From contig NZ_PKUU01000009.1 in assembly GCF_002899675.1 (NCBI RefSeq), positions 124,001 to 188,000 on the forward strand: a stretch of DNA of 64,000 nt, given 5' to 3'. The position numbers were made by a program, and so were the translations under genes. This stretch comes from Clostridium sp. chh4-2 (GTDB taxonomy: Bacteria > Bacillota > Clostridia > Lachnospirales > Lachnospiraceae). Below are positions 1-8,487 of the stretch, piece by piece. The notes under the pieces are model-generated. The model did no database searches. It was given only the letters and a program-made list of their open reading frames with translations, and had not been told where the DNA came from. How positions within the stretch are numbered: the stretch's first letter is position 1; the number at the start of each line of letters is the position of its first letter.

Positions 1-21
1 TGGGAAAAAGAAGGAGATTTT

Positions 22-777
22 ATGCAGACAAAATGTATCGCCCATCGCGGACTTTCCGGTTTGTACCCGGAAAATACCATCATTTCATTTGAAAAGGCGC
101 TGGAATATCATCCGGATTGTCTGGAACTGGATATCCACCAGACGAAAGACGGACAGATCGTGGTATGCCACGATGCGACGCTTGAACGGACGACAAACGG
201 CACGGGAAAGATCAGCGATTATACGCTGAAAGAACTGAAGAAATTTGACGCTTCATGGAAATTTGCGGAAAAAACCGGATTTCAGGAAATCCCCACTCTG
301 GATGAGTATTTTGACCTGATCCGTGGGCGGGAGATTATAACGCTCATCGAATTTAAAGGATTCGGAGCCTGCTATCCGGGGCTGGAGGAGAGGCTGATTG
401 AAAAAATCCGCAGAGAGGACAGAAGCAGTATGGTGGTGATTTCCGGTTTCAACCACCCGCAGATGGTCCGGTTTAAATCTATGGCGCCGGAGATGAACGT
501 AGGGGTGCCATACCGGTGCAATATGGTAAACCCGGGAAAATACGGTAAGGAGATCGGAATGGATTACCTTCATCCGTATTATGAGACGTTGGACCGGGAA
601 ACGGTGGATGAGATACACGCCTGCGGTCTGAAAATCAACGCCTGGGGGATTGGAAGTGCAATTGATGATCCGGAGGTGATCCGCCATTTGATTTCTTTGG
701 GAGTGGACGGCATTATGACAAACCGGGCGGATGTGATGATGGATATAAAAATAAAGGAGACTTGTAAAGATGGATAA
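22..777 (+). CDS. Glycerophosphodiester phosphodiesterase (cytoplasmic GDPD)
   Basis: A 251-residue protein of the GDPD TIM-barrel family, which hydrolyses deacylated phospholipid head groups to an alcohol and glycerol phosphate. The family pattern is visible: H8-R9-G10, P16-E17-N18, the metal pair E35 and D37, and the second catalytic histidine H50 in VVCHD. There is no signal peptide, so it should act on imported substrate. A good ribosome site (AAGGAG) precedes the ATG. It overlaps the next gene by 8 bases, so the two are probably translationally coupled. Its substrate head group cannot be read from sequence. The promoter lies outside the window or in the first 20 bases. Confidence 0.93.
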   Translation: MQTKCIAHRGLSGLYPENTIISFEKALEYHPDCLELDIHQTKDGQIVVCHDATLERTTNGTGKISDYTLKELKKFDASWKFAEKTGFQEIPTLDEYFDLIRGREIITLIEFKGFGACYPGLEERLIEKIRREDRSSMVVISGFNHPQMVRFKSMAPEMNVGVPYRCNMVNPGKYGKEIGMDYLHPYYETLDRETVDEIHACGLKINAWGIGSAIDDPEVIRHLISLGVDGIMTNRADVMMDIKIKETCKDG

Positions 778-2731
778 GAAGATATTGTTTTTAGGGCTGG
801 ATGCAGCTATGCCGGATTTGATTAAAAAATTTGTTGCAGAGGGAAATATGCCGAACATGAAGCGGATTATGGATCAGGGCGTCTTTTCCCGTCTGGAAAC
901 CGTGTTTCCTCCTCTGACTGCGGCGGGCTGGACCGCTATCGTAAGCGGAACCGGAGCGGGAAGTTCAGGTGTTCCCAGCCTGATGGTAAAGCATCCCGGC
1001 GAGGATCTGGACTATTGGCATACGTCATTTGACCGGAATGAGGTTCTTAGCGAGACTCTGTGGGATGTGGCGGTGAAAGAGGGAAAGAAAGTGGCTATGG
1101 TTAACTGGCCGGTGACATTTCCGCTGGGAGGTTTGGATGAAAAGGACGGAGTCCAGCTGGCCGGCGCTTTGAATCCGCCGTTCCGGTATTTTTATATGCC
1201 TTTATGGGATGCGGCTTCCAGCGCGGTTTATTCCGACCAGCTGCTGAACTGCAATCAGATTCCGGGCAGAGCGGTCCGCCTTCAGCCTCAGGAAGCAAAA
1301 GGCTGGGAGAACCTGCCGGAGAGCTTTAAAACTCCGTTGGAATTTGAAATGCTGGTTCCGCCGACTTACATTGAAGGATATAAGATGTATGCCCTGATCT
1401 ACGCCTCCACCGAAGAGGGATATGACAGAATCTTGATTTCAGAGAGCAAAGACGGATCGAAGGCCCACACCGATATCGGATTAGGGGAGTATGGCCCCTG
1501 GATTGTGAAGAATTTTAAGGCTAATGATTATCAAAGAGACGGCAGATTCCGTTTTCAGATTTTGGAATTAACAAAGGACGGAGAACATTTTAAATTGTAT
1601 CAGTCGGCGATCAATACGGCGGAGACCTATTCCGTTCCGGCCAGTCTGACTGCTGAAGTGGAGGCTGTGGCCGGGCCGTTTATGGAGGTAGATGATCCCT
1701 GGGCATTTATGGACGGATGGCTGCCGGCGGACCTTTATCTGGAACAGCTGAAATTCCATGCGGACTGGTGGGGCAATGCATCCTCCTATGTGTTTAAAAA
1801 CTGTGAATGGGATATGGGCTTTACCTGGGTTGGCACCATAGACCATATCGAACACGTTCTGTACGGCGGAATCGAGCCAAAGGCCAGAGTTTACGATCCG
1901 GATAAAGCGGAGTGGTGCTGGGATATGGTCCGGAACGTACATAAGCAGGTGGATGAAAATATCGGAAAGATTCTGGAACAGGTCGATTTGAATGAGACCT
2001 ATGTGGTGGTGATCTCAGATCACGGATTCACCCATCTGGATTGGAATCCATATGTGAAGGAACACCTGTCACGCCATGGGCTGCTGGATTATAATTTGGA
2101 TCTGACTACCGATGATCCAAGCAATCTTACAATTAACTGGGAAAAGACCAAATGTCATCCGCTGGAACCGTGCCATGCCCATATCTTCATCAACTTAAAG
2201 GGAAGAGACCCGCAGGGTATTGTGGAGCCGGAAGATTATGAAAAGGTGCAGACCGAGATCATCCGGGCTTTGTATGATATCCGCAATCCTGAAACCGGAG
2301 AGCCTGCGGTTGCAGTGGCGGTGACGAAAGAAGAGGCGGCCACCCTGGGAATTGTGGACGGTTTGGGATACGACAGGGTAGGAGATGTGGTTTATGCATG
2401 GAAACCGGGCTATATGTCCCATCCGTTTATCTACCGCACCGCAGTGAAATACCGCGACGGTTCGGAACGGATGATCCGCAATCCTGAACTGTTCGAACCG
2501 GCCGGGCTGTGCAGAAACTTTACAGGAGTGCATCTGGCCCTTCCTTCCCTTCATGATATGCACGCCATGATGCTGTTAGCCGGGCCCGGCATCAGTGAAG
2601 CTTACGACAGAAAACTGGTTGCCAGAATTATCGATGTGGCTCCAACGCTCTCCAAGATGCTTGGAATTCCGGTGCCGAAAGATGCGGAAGGTGCAGTTTT
2701 ATACGATGTGCTTGAACAGGTTAAAAAATAA
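770..2731 (+). CDS. Alkaline-phosphatase-superfamily phosphodiesterase (type I phosphodiesterase/nucleotide pyrophosphatase-like)
   Basis: A 653-residue protein with the alkaline phosphatase/phosphodiesterase fold (PF01663-like). Metal-ligand landmarks in order are D11 in FLGLDAAMPD, a Thr-rich nucleophile loop around residues 47-57 (PPLTAAGWTAIVSG), TIDHIEH near residue 364, VISDHGF near 418 and LPSLHDMHAM near 595. No signal peptide is present, so it is likely cytoplasmic. It overlaps the upstream GDPD by 8 bases and precedes a glycerol-1-phosphate dehydrogenase, which points to a role in cleaving a phosphodiester or phosphomonoester of a glycerol compound. Nucleotide or phosphonate substrates remain possible. 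Family call is firm; substrate is inference. Confidence 0.85.
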   Translation: MDKKILFLGLDAAMPDLIKKFVAEGNMPNMKRIMDQGVFSRLETVFPPLTAAGWTAIVSGTGAGSSGVPSLMVKHPGEDLDYWHTSFDRNEVLSETLWDVAVKEGKKVAMVNWPVTFPLGGLDEKDGVQLAGALNPPFRYFYMPLWDAASSAVYSDQLLNCNQIPGRAVRLQPQEAKGWENLPESFKTPLEFEMLVPPTYIEGYKMYALIYASTEEGYDRILISESKDGSKAHTDIGLGEYGPWIVKNFKANDYQRDGRFRFQILELTKDGEHFKLYQSAINTAETYSVPASLTAEVEAVAGPFMEVDDPWAFMDGWLPADLYLEQLKFHADWWGNASSYVFKNCEWDMGFTWVGTIDHIEHVLYGGIEPKARVYDPDKAEWCWDMVRNVHKQVDENIGKILEQVDLNETYVVVISDHGFTHLDWNPYVKEHLSRHGLLDYNLDLTTDDPSNLTINWEKTKCHPLEPCHAHIFINLKGRDPQGIVEPEDYEKVQTEIIRALYDIRNPETGEPAVAVAVTKEEAATLGIVDGLGYDRVGDVVYAWKPGYMSHPFIYRTAVKYRDGSERMIRNPELFEPAGLCRNFTGVHLALPSLHDMHAMMLLAGPGISEAYDRKLVARIIDVAPTLSKMLGIPVPKDAEGAVLYDVLEQVKK

Positions 2732-2785
2732 GTATAGAATTAAGGGAACGGATCTTTACGGAAGACGGGAAACGGAGGAAACTGC

Positions 2786-4156
2786 ATGAATTTATTGGAA
2801 GGGAAAACCTTATCTGAGATCGCCAGGATGGACTTTACCTGCGAATGCGGGATGCGCCATTATACGGGGATCGAGGATATCGTGATCGAAAAAGGGGCGA
2901 AAAGCCGGCTGGTGCCCATTGTAAAAAAACATCTGGGAGAGACGGGGCACATTCTGGTATCCATGGATGATAACACGAAACGGGTGGCGGGAGATGAAGT
3001 GGTGTCCATGCTGACCGATGCGGGATATCAGGTGAAGGTGCACTGCTTTGCCGGGGAACCGGAGCTGGTTTGCTGCAAAGAAGGATTTGAAGAACTGCTT
3101 TCGGAAGTGGAAGCTGAAACAGAGCTTTTAATAGCGGTAGGAAGCGGTACGCTCAATGATACTACAAAATATGTGGCTTATAAAAAAGACCTGCCGTTTT
3201 TCATCTTCGCTACGGCGCCTTCCATGGACGGATATGCTTCCACGGTGGCCCCAATGATATGGGAAGGCCTGAAATACGCGTTTCCGGCAATTGGACCTGC
3301 GGCCATCATCGCGGATATTGATATCATAAAAACGGCTCCTATGAGGATGAGAGCGGCCGGTTTTGGCGATATCGTGGGAAAATGTATCAGCATTCTGGAC
3401 TGGAAGCTTTCAAACATCATATTAGGAGAAGAATACTGCCAGATGGTTGCGGACAATGTGCTGATAGCCATGAAACGATGTTCGGAGAATGTGGAAGGGC
3501 TGGTAAACGGAGACGACGAAGCCCTGCAGAATGTGATGGAAGCTCTGGTGCTGTGCGGACTGATGATGAACTATGTAAAAACTTCCCGTCCGGCCTCAGG
3601 TTCTGAACATAATTTTTCACATGCGGTGGAATTGATGCAGCTGTTTCACGGACAGCCGATGTCCATGCACGGTGAATCGGTAGGCGTAGGTTCCGTGGTT
3701 TCCAGCGTTTTGTACCGCAAATTCAGAAATGAAACATTTGACTATGAAGACAGCGCGGCCAGGGTTAACAAAAGATCCAGAAGCAAGTGGGATGAGACGA
3801 TAAAAGCCCTTCCCGTGGCGGGAACCGCCGATATGCTGAAAATGGAAGATGAGCTGGGGAAAAACCTGCCGGGGAACTGCTTGGAACATCTGAAAACAGC
3901 GATGGAACATCTGGACGAAATCATGGAAGCGGTGGATGTCTATGCGCCGAAACCTGAAATTATAGAGGGGGAATTGAGAGCGTGCAATGCGATGAGCACT
4001 CCCGGAGAGCTGGGAATCAGTAAGGAAGACTTTCAGAATGCGGTCTTATACGCAAAAGATATGCGCTACCGCTATTCGCTGTTGCAGCTGATCTGGGATA
4101 TGGGAAAAGAACAGGAATATCTGGATGAAGTAACCCGCTATTTTTATCCGGAATAG
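2786..4156 (+). CDS. sn-glycerol-1-phosphate dehydrogenase (EgsA/AraM-like)
   Basis: A 456-residue iron/zinc-type alcohol dehydrogenase of the glycerol-1-phosphate dehydrogenase branch, which interconverts DHAP and sn-glycerol 1-phosphate with NAD(P). The dinucleotide region VGSGTLNDTTKY (about residues 116-127) and the metal ligands D195 (GFGDIVGK), H275 (SGSEHNFSH) and H295 (MHGESVG) are all present, so it should be active. A GGAGGAA ribosome site precedes the ATG. The preceding gene ends 54 bases upstream. In archaea the enzyme makes lipid backbone, and in Bacillus it makes G1P for heptaprenylglyceryl phosphate; the phosphodiesterase neighbours here suggest the opposite, catabolic direction. 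That direction is inference. Confidence 0.9.
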   Translation: MNLLEGKTLSEIARMDFTCECGMRHYTGIEDIVIEKGAKSRLVPIVKKHLGETGHILVSMDDNTKRVAGDEVVSMLTDAGYQVKVHCFAGEPELVCCKEGFEELLSEVEAETELLIAVGSGTLNDTTKYVAYKKDLPFFIFATAPSMDGYASTVAPMIWEGLKYAFPAIGPAAIIADIDIIKTAPMRMRAAGFGDIVGKCISILDWKLSNIILGEEYCQMVADNVLIAMKRCSENVEGLVNGDDEALQNVMEALVLCGLMMNYVKTSRPASGSEHNFSHAVELMQLFHGQPMSMHGESVGVGSVVSSVLYRKFRNETFDYEDSAARVNKRSRSKWDETIKALPVAGTADMLKMEDELGKNLPGNCLEHLKTAMEHLDEIMEAVDVYAPKPEIIEGELRACNAMSTPGELGISKEDFQNAVLYAKDMRYRYSLLQLIWDMGKEQEYLDEVTRYFYPE

Positions 4157-4159
4157 AAC

Positions 4160-4188
4160 TTGACAGACAATTCCCGAAATGGTAGCAT
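4160..4188 (+). promoter_or_regulatory. Sigma-A-type promoter without an obvious gene
   Basis: TTGACA (4160-4165), a 17-base spacer and TAGCAT (4183-4188). The transcript would begin near 4195 and run straight into the hairpin at 4216-4264. No conserved gene follows on this strand before the minus-strand gene at 4413. Confidence 0.6.
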
Positions 4189-4215
4189 AAAAGCAGAATA
4201 AAGTTTGAGAGAATG

Positions 4216-4264
4216 AAGAGTGAGGAGGATTATGTGAAACTGCATGTCCTCCTGCTCTTTTTTT
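4216..4264 (+). terminator. Leader-type terminator resembling the glpK leader
   Basis: Arms AGGAGGA and TCCTCCT, extended by GAG/CTC, enclose a loop with TTATGTGAA and end in a run of seven T. The 48 bases from 4216 to 4263 match the hairpin at 17731-17778 in length and at about 70 percent of positions, including AAGAGTG at the 5' side and GCTCTTTTTT at the 3' side. The resemblance suggests a GlpP-controlled attenuator. It may also serve as the end of the glycerol-1-phosphate dehydrogenase operon. Confidence 0.65.
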
Positions 4265-4391
4265 ATATCATAGGAAAGTGCCCCTATGATATAAAAAAGC
4301 CCTCCGGGCAGGAGCGCACTGCGGCGGTGAGGTATAATGTCGTTTACGCGACCCGCCGCAGGCGGAGAATCCCGCTTGCGGGATTCTTTCT
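4257..4391. repeat. Composite palindromic intergenic element
   Basis: Three inverted repeats stand in tandem. First, arms TTTTTTATATCATAGG and CCTATGATATAAAAAA (4257-4299). Second, CTGCGGCGG (4319-4327) against CCGCCGCAG (4353-4361). Third, AGAATCCCGC (4366-4375) against GCGGGATTCT (4378-4387), followed by TTTC. The GC-rich middle differs in composition from its AT-rich flanks. It resembles a dispersed bacterial interspersed palindrome rather than coding DNA; a 61-codon open frame across it has no credible protein character. Confidence 0.6.
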
Positions 4392-4412
4392 TATTTAACA
4401 GAAAAGCCGTTC

Positions 4413-5099
4413 TTACTCAAGAGGCAGGCCGTAGGAATAGCGGATAAAGGCATTCACCGCTTCCGGATGGGGAGCGGTAGAGGGAACGACCAGAATAAAC
4501 GGGCCGGCATCATCCTGAGCCTGGGCCATATAGCGGGAATCCGACAGATCGAGGCCGCAGGCTTTTTCGGTTCCGGTGCCGTCTTTCTGATAGATCAGAT
4601 GATCTTTCAGTTTCTCGTACAGTCCGCTGTCCATCAGGGATTCCAGATCACAGAGCGGGAGATTGCCCATATAATAGCTGGAAAGTTCCTGGTTTGTGAC
4701 CAGGAAATCCAGTTCCTTCGCTGAGATATAGGCGACGATTTTGCTCTGGCTGGAAGTGATGTATTCGTTAGAGGAACCAAGTTCCACATAGAGGGAATCC
4801 TCCAGAGATACTTTTTGTCCGCGTTTTAAATTTATATAGGAAGAAAAGTCTTCCTGAATGGCCTTAGCAGGGAAATAATTATAATTGTCATTGGTAAAGA
4901 AACCCTGTAATACGGTTTCCTGGCTGCTTTGAATGACCACGTCACCCACGTAAAACAGGAACAGGCAGAAGACCAGAAAAAGGAAGAAATATCCTCTGTA
5001 ATAATCGAAACAAAAACGAATTTTCTGTTTCCAGTTCAAACTTTTTAAAGTTTTTTTATCGGCGCTGAAATTGCGAATCATTCTGTGTATGGGGTTCAT
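4413..5099 (-). CDS. Uncharacterised membrane-anchored protein
   Basis: I do not recognise this 228-residue protein. Residues 1-30 are basic and cytoplasmic in character, followed by one membrane span near residues 32-52 (GYFFLFLVFCLFLFYVGDV) and an extracytoplasmic C-terminal part of about 175 residues. That part has a pattern vaguely like a periplasmic binding-protein fragment (FLVTNQELSSYY, FILVVPSTAP). It is transcribed away from the DUF624 gene, with 111 bases between the two starts. A GGAGACTCC-type ribosome site lies upstream. Small single-span proteins of this kind are common near sugar ABC loci in Lachnospiraceae, but no function is claimed. Confidence 0.7.
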   Translation of the reverse strand: MNPIHRMIRNFSADKKTLKSLNWKQKIRFCFDYYRGYFFLFLVFCLFLFYVGDVVIQSSQETVLQGFFTNDNYNYFPAKAIQEDFSSYINLKRGQKVSLEDSLYVELGSSNEYITSSQSKIVAYISAKELDFLVTNQELSSYYMGNLPLCDLESLMDSGLYEKLKDHLIYQKDGTGTEKACGLDLSDSRYMAQAQDDAGPFILVVPSTAPHPEAVNAFIRYSYGLPLE

Positions 5100-5210
5100 A
5101 GGAGTCTCCTTTGCAGCCTGGATGATAGAACACGGAAAGCTGCTGAACCTATTTTACCACAGGAAATTAAAAAATGATAGAAAAAATGAAGGAAGAAAGG
5201 AGCCGCCCAT

Positions 5211-5849
5211 ATGGACCGACTATTTAATCCGGAGAACCCTTTTTGGAGTTTCATGACAAAGATAATGGATGTATTTCTGATCAGCATCTTATGGTTTTTA
5301 TTCAGCATTCCGATCATTACCATAGGAGCATCCACCACAGCCCTGTTCCAGTTCACGTTAAAACTGGCGGCAGATGAAGAGGGGTATGTGTGGAGAACGT
5401 TCATCCGGGCGTTTTGCAAAAACTTTGTCCAGGCGACGGCCGTATGGCTTTTGGCTTTGGCAGCCGGTGTGTTTTTAGCTTTTGACCTCTATCTTTCCAG
5501 AAGGCTGATGCTGCCTGCCGTTGTACAGAACGGATTATTTTTCGCAATAATCAGCATTATTATTGTTTTTTTATTAACAATGTTGTACATATTCCCACTG
5601 CTTTCCTTCTTTCATGTCCGGGTGAAACAGCTGATTGCACATGCTTTTATCATGGCGGTGGGGAACCTTCACGTCAGCATCATAATTGTGGCAATCTATG
5701 CGGCAGGAGCGGCGGCAATGCTGTATATGCCCATGGCATTTCCCATAATAGCTGGTCTTTCCTGCTTTTTTGCCTCATATTTTTACCGCATTGTATTTAA
5801 AAAATATATGGAAGATTTGAAAAAAGAGGAAAAGAGTCAGATAATATAA
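5211..5849 (+). CDS. DUF624 (YesL-like) integral membrane protein
   Basis: A 212-residue polytopic protein with about five to six hydrophobic spans. It opens with the DUF624 signature (N-terminal FNPENPFWSFM, then SIPIITIGASTTALF) and ends in a basic tail (YRIVFKKYMEDLKKEEK). The family sits beside carbohydrate ABC transporters and YesMN-type regulators in Firmicutes, but its biochemical role is not known. An AGGAAGAAAGGAG ribosome site precedes the ATG. The gene lies 308 bases upstream of the substrate-binding lipoprotein of the Ugp-like importer, separated from it by a promoter and a leader hairpin. Confidence 0.85.
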   Translation: MDRLFNPENPFWSFMTKIMDVFLISILWFLFSIPIITIGASTTALFQFTLKLAADEEGYVWRTFIRAFCKNFVQATAVWLLALAAGVFLAFDLYLSRRLMLPAVVQNGLFFAIISIIIVFLLTMLYIFPLLSFFHVRVKQLIAHAFIMAVGNLHVSIIIVAIYAAGAAAMLYMPMAFPIIAGLSCFFASYFYRIVFKKYMEDLKKEEKSQII

Positions 5850-5959
5850 CAGGAAAAATATACTGATAAAAAAATAACGAAAATATTAGGCGCCAATAGA
5901 AAATAGAATGAAAATTGGACAAATGTGATATTAAAGTTGAAAAATATTTTAAAAAAGTA

Positions 5960-5988
5960 TTGATTATGCACAAAAATTATAGTATACT
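5960..5988 (+). promoter_or_regulatory. Sigma-A-type promoter of the Ugp-like ABC operon
   Basis: TTGATT (5960-5965), a 17-base spacer and TATACT (5983-5988), in an AT-rich stretch. The expected start is about 5995, just ahead of the leader hairpin at 6016-6088. Confidence 0.7.
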
Positions 5989-6015
5989 GAGTTCATGATA
6001 AATAATCCCAACAGA

Positions 6016-6088
6016 GAGCGGAAGAGAAGGGGAATAGACTAGTCGGTTAATGCTTGGTCTATGCCCTTTTTTAATTCCGCTTTTTTTT
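6016..6088 (+). terminator. Leader hairpin with terminator features (putative attenuator)
   Basis: A nested stem. The outer arms are AGCGGAA (6016-6022) and TTCCGCT (6075-6081), the latter running into a T tract to 6088. The inner arms are GGGAATAGAC and GTCTATGCCC, the latter followed by its own T6 run. Two alternative T-tract ends in one leader, between a good promoter and the first gene, look like attenuation rather than an operon end. No riboswitch class was recognised. Confidence 0.6.
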
Positions 6089-6156
6089 GTGGAAGCAGCC
6101 AAAAATCAAACAAAGCCTTTGGGTGGGGCTAAAAACATTTAAGAAGGAGGATTTCT

Positions 6157-7555
6157 ATGAAAAAAACATTATCAATCGTTCTAGCGGCAGCTATGACAGC
6201 AGCATCATTAGCAGGGTGCAGCGGCGGAGGATCAACAGGAGCCGTACAGCAGACTCAGGCCAATCAGACAGCGGCAGAGGCCAAAACACCGGAAAGTACG
6301 GGGGGGGGGGTATTCTGAGACAACCGCAGCAGAGGTGGACAAATCCCTCTATGAGATTAAAGAACCGATTACGATTAAGTGGTGGCATACCATGGAATCC
6401 CAATATGCACACGTTGTGGATAAAGTGGTGGCGGACTACAATGCTTCTCAGGATATGGTAACCGTAGAAGCGGAATATATCGGAAGCTATACTCAGATCA
6501 ATGAAGCGCTGGTTGCAGCTCATGCGGCAGGAACCGATCTTCCTGCAATTACAGTTGCTAATACTCCATATGTAGCAGAGTACGGGGCAGGCGGATTAAC
6601 AGAGGATCTGACTCCTTACATAGCGGCTACCGGATATGATGTTGAGGACTTTGGTGATGGTATGCTTTTAGCAGCCCAGTATGAGGGAAAACAGGTGGCT
6701 CTTCCATTCTTAATTTCCACTCAGGTAATGTATTACAATAAGGATATGGCAGAGGAAAAAGGTATTACCATTCCTGAGAAATTCGACGATATGGATGCAT
6801 TTTTGGAAGCTGCTTCCGTAGTTAATGCGGATGGTACGACAGAGGTTTACGGAACGGTTATTCCGGGATGGGATCAGTGGTATTTCGAAACATTTTATCT
6901 GAACAATGGTGTTAAAATTATCAACGACGACGGCGTGACTACAGACTTAGATTCTGAAGAAGCGGTTGCTATCGCCAATAAATTTAAAGAGTGGTGTGAT
7001 AAAGGATATGCATATTGGGCAGCCGGAACGGACGCATCCTCTATTATGAGACAGAATTATATTGACGGAAAGGCATTTTCCGTACTTCATACCAGCTCCC
7101 TTTACAACAGCTACGTGGATAAATGCAGCTTCGAAGTAGGCATGGCATGGCTTCCGGGAGCAGAGACAAAGAATCAGGAAATCGGCGGCTGCGTTCTTTT
7201 AATTCCGTCTAAGAATGACCAGGCAACCAAGAATGCCGCATGGGATTTCCTTCAGTACTTATGCAGCAAAGACGTTAACATGACATGGGCAACAGGAACC
7301 GGATATATGCCGACCAGAAAATCTGTTCTGGATACAGAAGAAGGTATTGAATTCCTGAAAGAAAAACCTGCTTTCCAGTGTATCTTTGATAATCTGGACC
7401 TGATTCAGCCTAGAATCCAGCACAAAGCATGGAACCAGCTGGTGACCGTTTGGAAAAACAGTATGTCTGAAGCGCTCTTGGAATCAGATGTTGATATGGA
7501 CACTATTATCGAGCAGATGGTAGATGAGATCAATGATGTGTTAGGTGACGCATAA
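6157..7555 (+). CDS. ABC transporter substrate-binding lipoprotein (UgpB-like), frameshifted at a G tract
   Basis: The natural start is ATG 6157 after AAGGAGG. It encodes a lipoprotein signal (KKTLSIVLAAAMTAASLAGC) and a Ser/Thr/Ala/Gln linker. At 6300-6310 there are eleven consecutive G; the N-terminal frame stops at TGA 6316. The mature protein continues in another frame from about 6311, and only a GTG at 6335 is available as an internal start. Removing one G restores a single 465-residue extracellular solute-binding protein (family 1). The mature part has typical SBP motifs (KWWHTMESQY, then YYNKDMAEEKG). Two permeases follow 12 bases later. With phosphodiesterases on both sides, the likely ligand is a glycerol-phosphate compound. 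It could be a slippage switch, a mutation or a sequencing error. Confidence 0.85.
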
Positions 7556-7567
7556 GGGGGGATAGCT

Positions 7568-8476
7568 GTGAATAAGAAAAAGGGAATTACCCCGCGGACA
7601 GTCTCTTCATTTAAGGATTTTGCCTGCGTGCTTCCTGCTCTGTTGTTTCTGGTTGTGTTTACCTATTATCCGATTGTGGAACTGATCAGGATCAGCTTTA
7701 CCGACTGGAACCTTCTGAATGCGGAGTATAAGTACGTCGGTTTTAAAAACTGGAATTGGCTGTTTTTTGGGACCGGATTAAAATATCTGTTGAATTCTTT
7801 AAAGGTCACAGCGCTGTACTCCATAGGTGAACTGAGTATTACGCTGATCGGGGGAATGATTTTTGCATTGGTATTTAACCGCATGAGCAAGTCCTTCTCC
7901 ATTATGAGGGCGATTGTATTTATGCCAAAATATATCGCCATGTCATCAGCCGCGGTTGTATTTTTGTGGATCTACAATAAAGACGGAGGTATTCTGAACT
8001 TTGTATTACAAAGCATCGGCCTTTCAAAAGTTGACTGGCTTGGAAACCGGCATACCGCTCTGCTTTCCGTACTTATTCTTACGGGATGGAGATCCGTTGG
8101 ATACGGCATGATGATTTATCTGGCGGCGATGATGGGAATTTCAAGAGATTACTATGAGGCGGCGTCCCTGGACGGGGCCAGCGCCATTCAAAGATTCTGG
8201 AAAATTACCCTTCCTATGCTTTCGCCTACCACATTGTTTTTATTTGTAACAACGTTCCTTTCTTCCATGAAAGTATTCCAGTCTGTAGATATCCTTACAT
8301 CCGGCGGTCCTTACCGTTCGACTGAGGTATTTGTTTATAATATCTACCGATATGCGATGGAAGATTTCAGAATGGACCGGGCGTCGGTTATGGCTCTGTT
8401 CTTCTTTGTGATACTGCTTATAGTTACCGTATCCACGATGAAGGTATCCAACGGCAAAGTCACTTATGATTCGTAA
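7568..8476 (+). CDS. ABC transporter permease (UgpA/MalF-like)
   Basis: A 302-residue inner-membrane permease with six predicted spans. The EAA loop that contacts the ATPase is present at about residues 195-215 (EAASLDGASAIQRFWKITLP). It starts with GTG after a GGGGGGAT ribosome site, 12 bases behind the binding-protein gene. It pairs with the next gene as the heterodimeric channel. Sequence context favours a glycerol-3-phosphate or glycerophosphodiester importer, but sugar specificity cannot be excluded. No ATPase gene is linked. Confidence 0.9.
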   Translation: MNKKKGITPRTVSSFKDFACVLPALLFLVVFTYYPIVELIRISFTDWNLLNAEYKYVGFKNWNWLFFGTGLKYLLNSLKVTALYSIGELSITLIGGMIFALVFNRMSKSFSIMRAIVFMPKYIAMSSAAVVFLWIYNKDGGILNFVLQSIGLSKVDWLGNRHTALLSVLILTGWRSVGYGMMIYLAAMMGISRDYYEAASLDGASAIQRFWKITLPMLSPTTLFLFVTTFLSSMKVFQSVDILTSGGPYRSTEVFVYNIYRYAMEDFRMDRASVMALFFFVILLIVTVSTMKVSNGKVTYDS

Positions 8477-8487
8477 AGGAGGCAGTT

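Noticed and set aside
4213..4398. 61-codon open frame after the glycerol-1-phosphate dehydrogenase
   Set aside because: It crosses the leader hairpin and the composite palindrome; the translation is low-complexity and unlike a protein.
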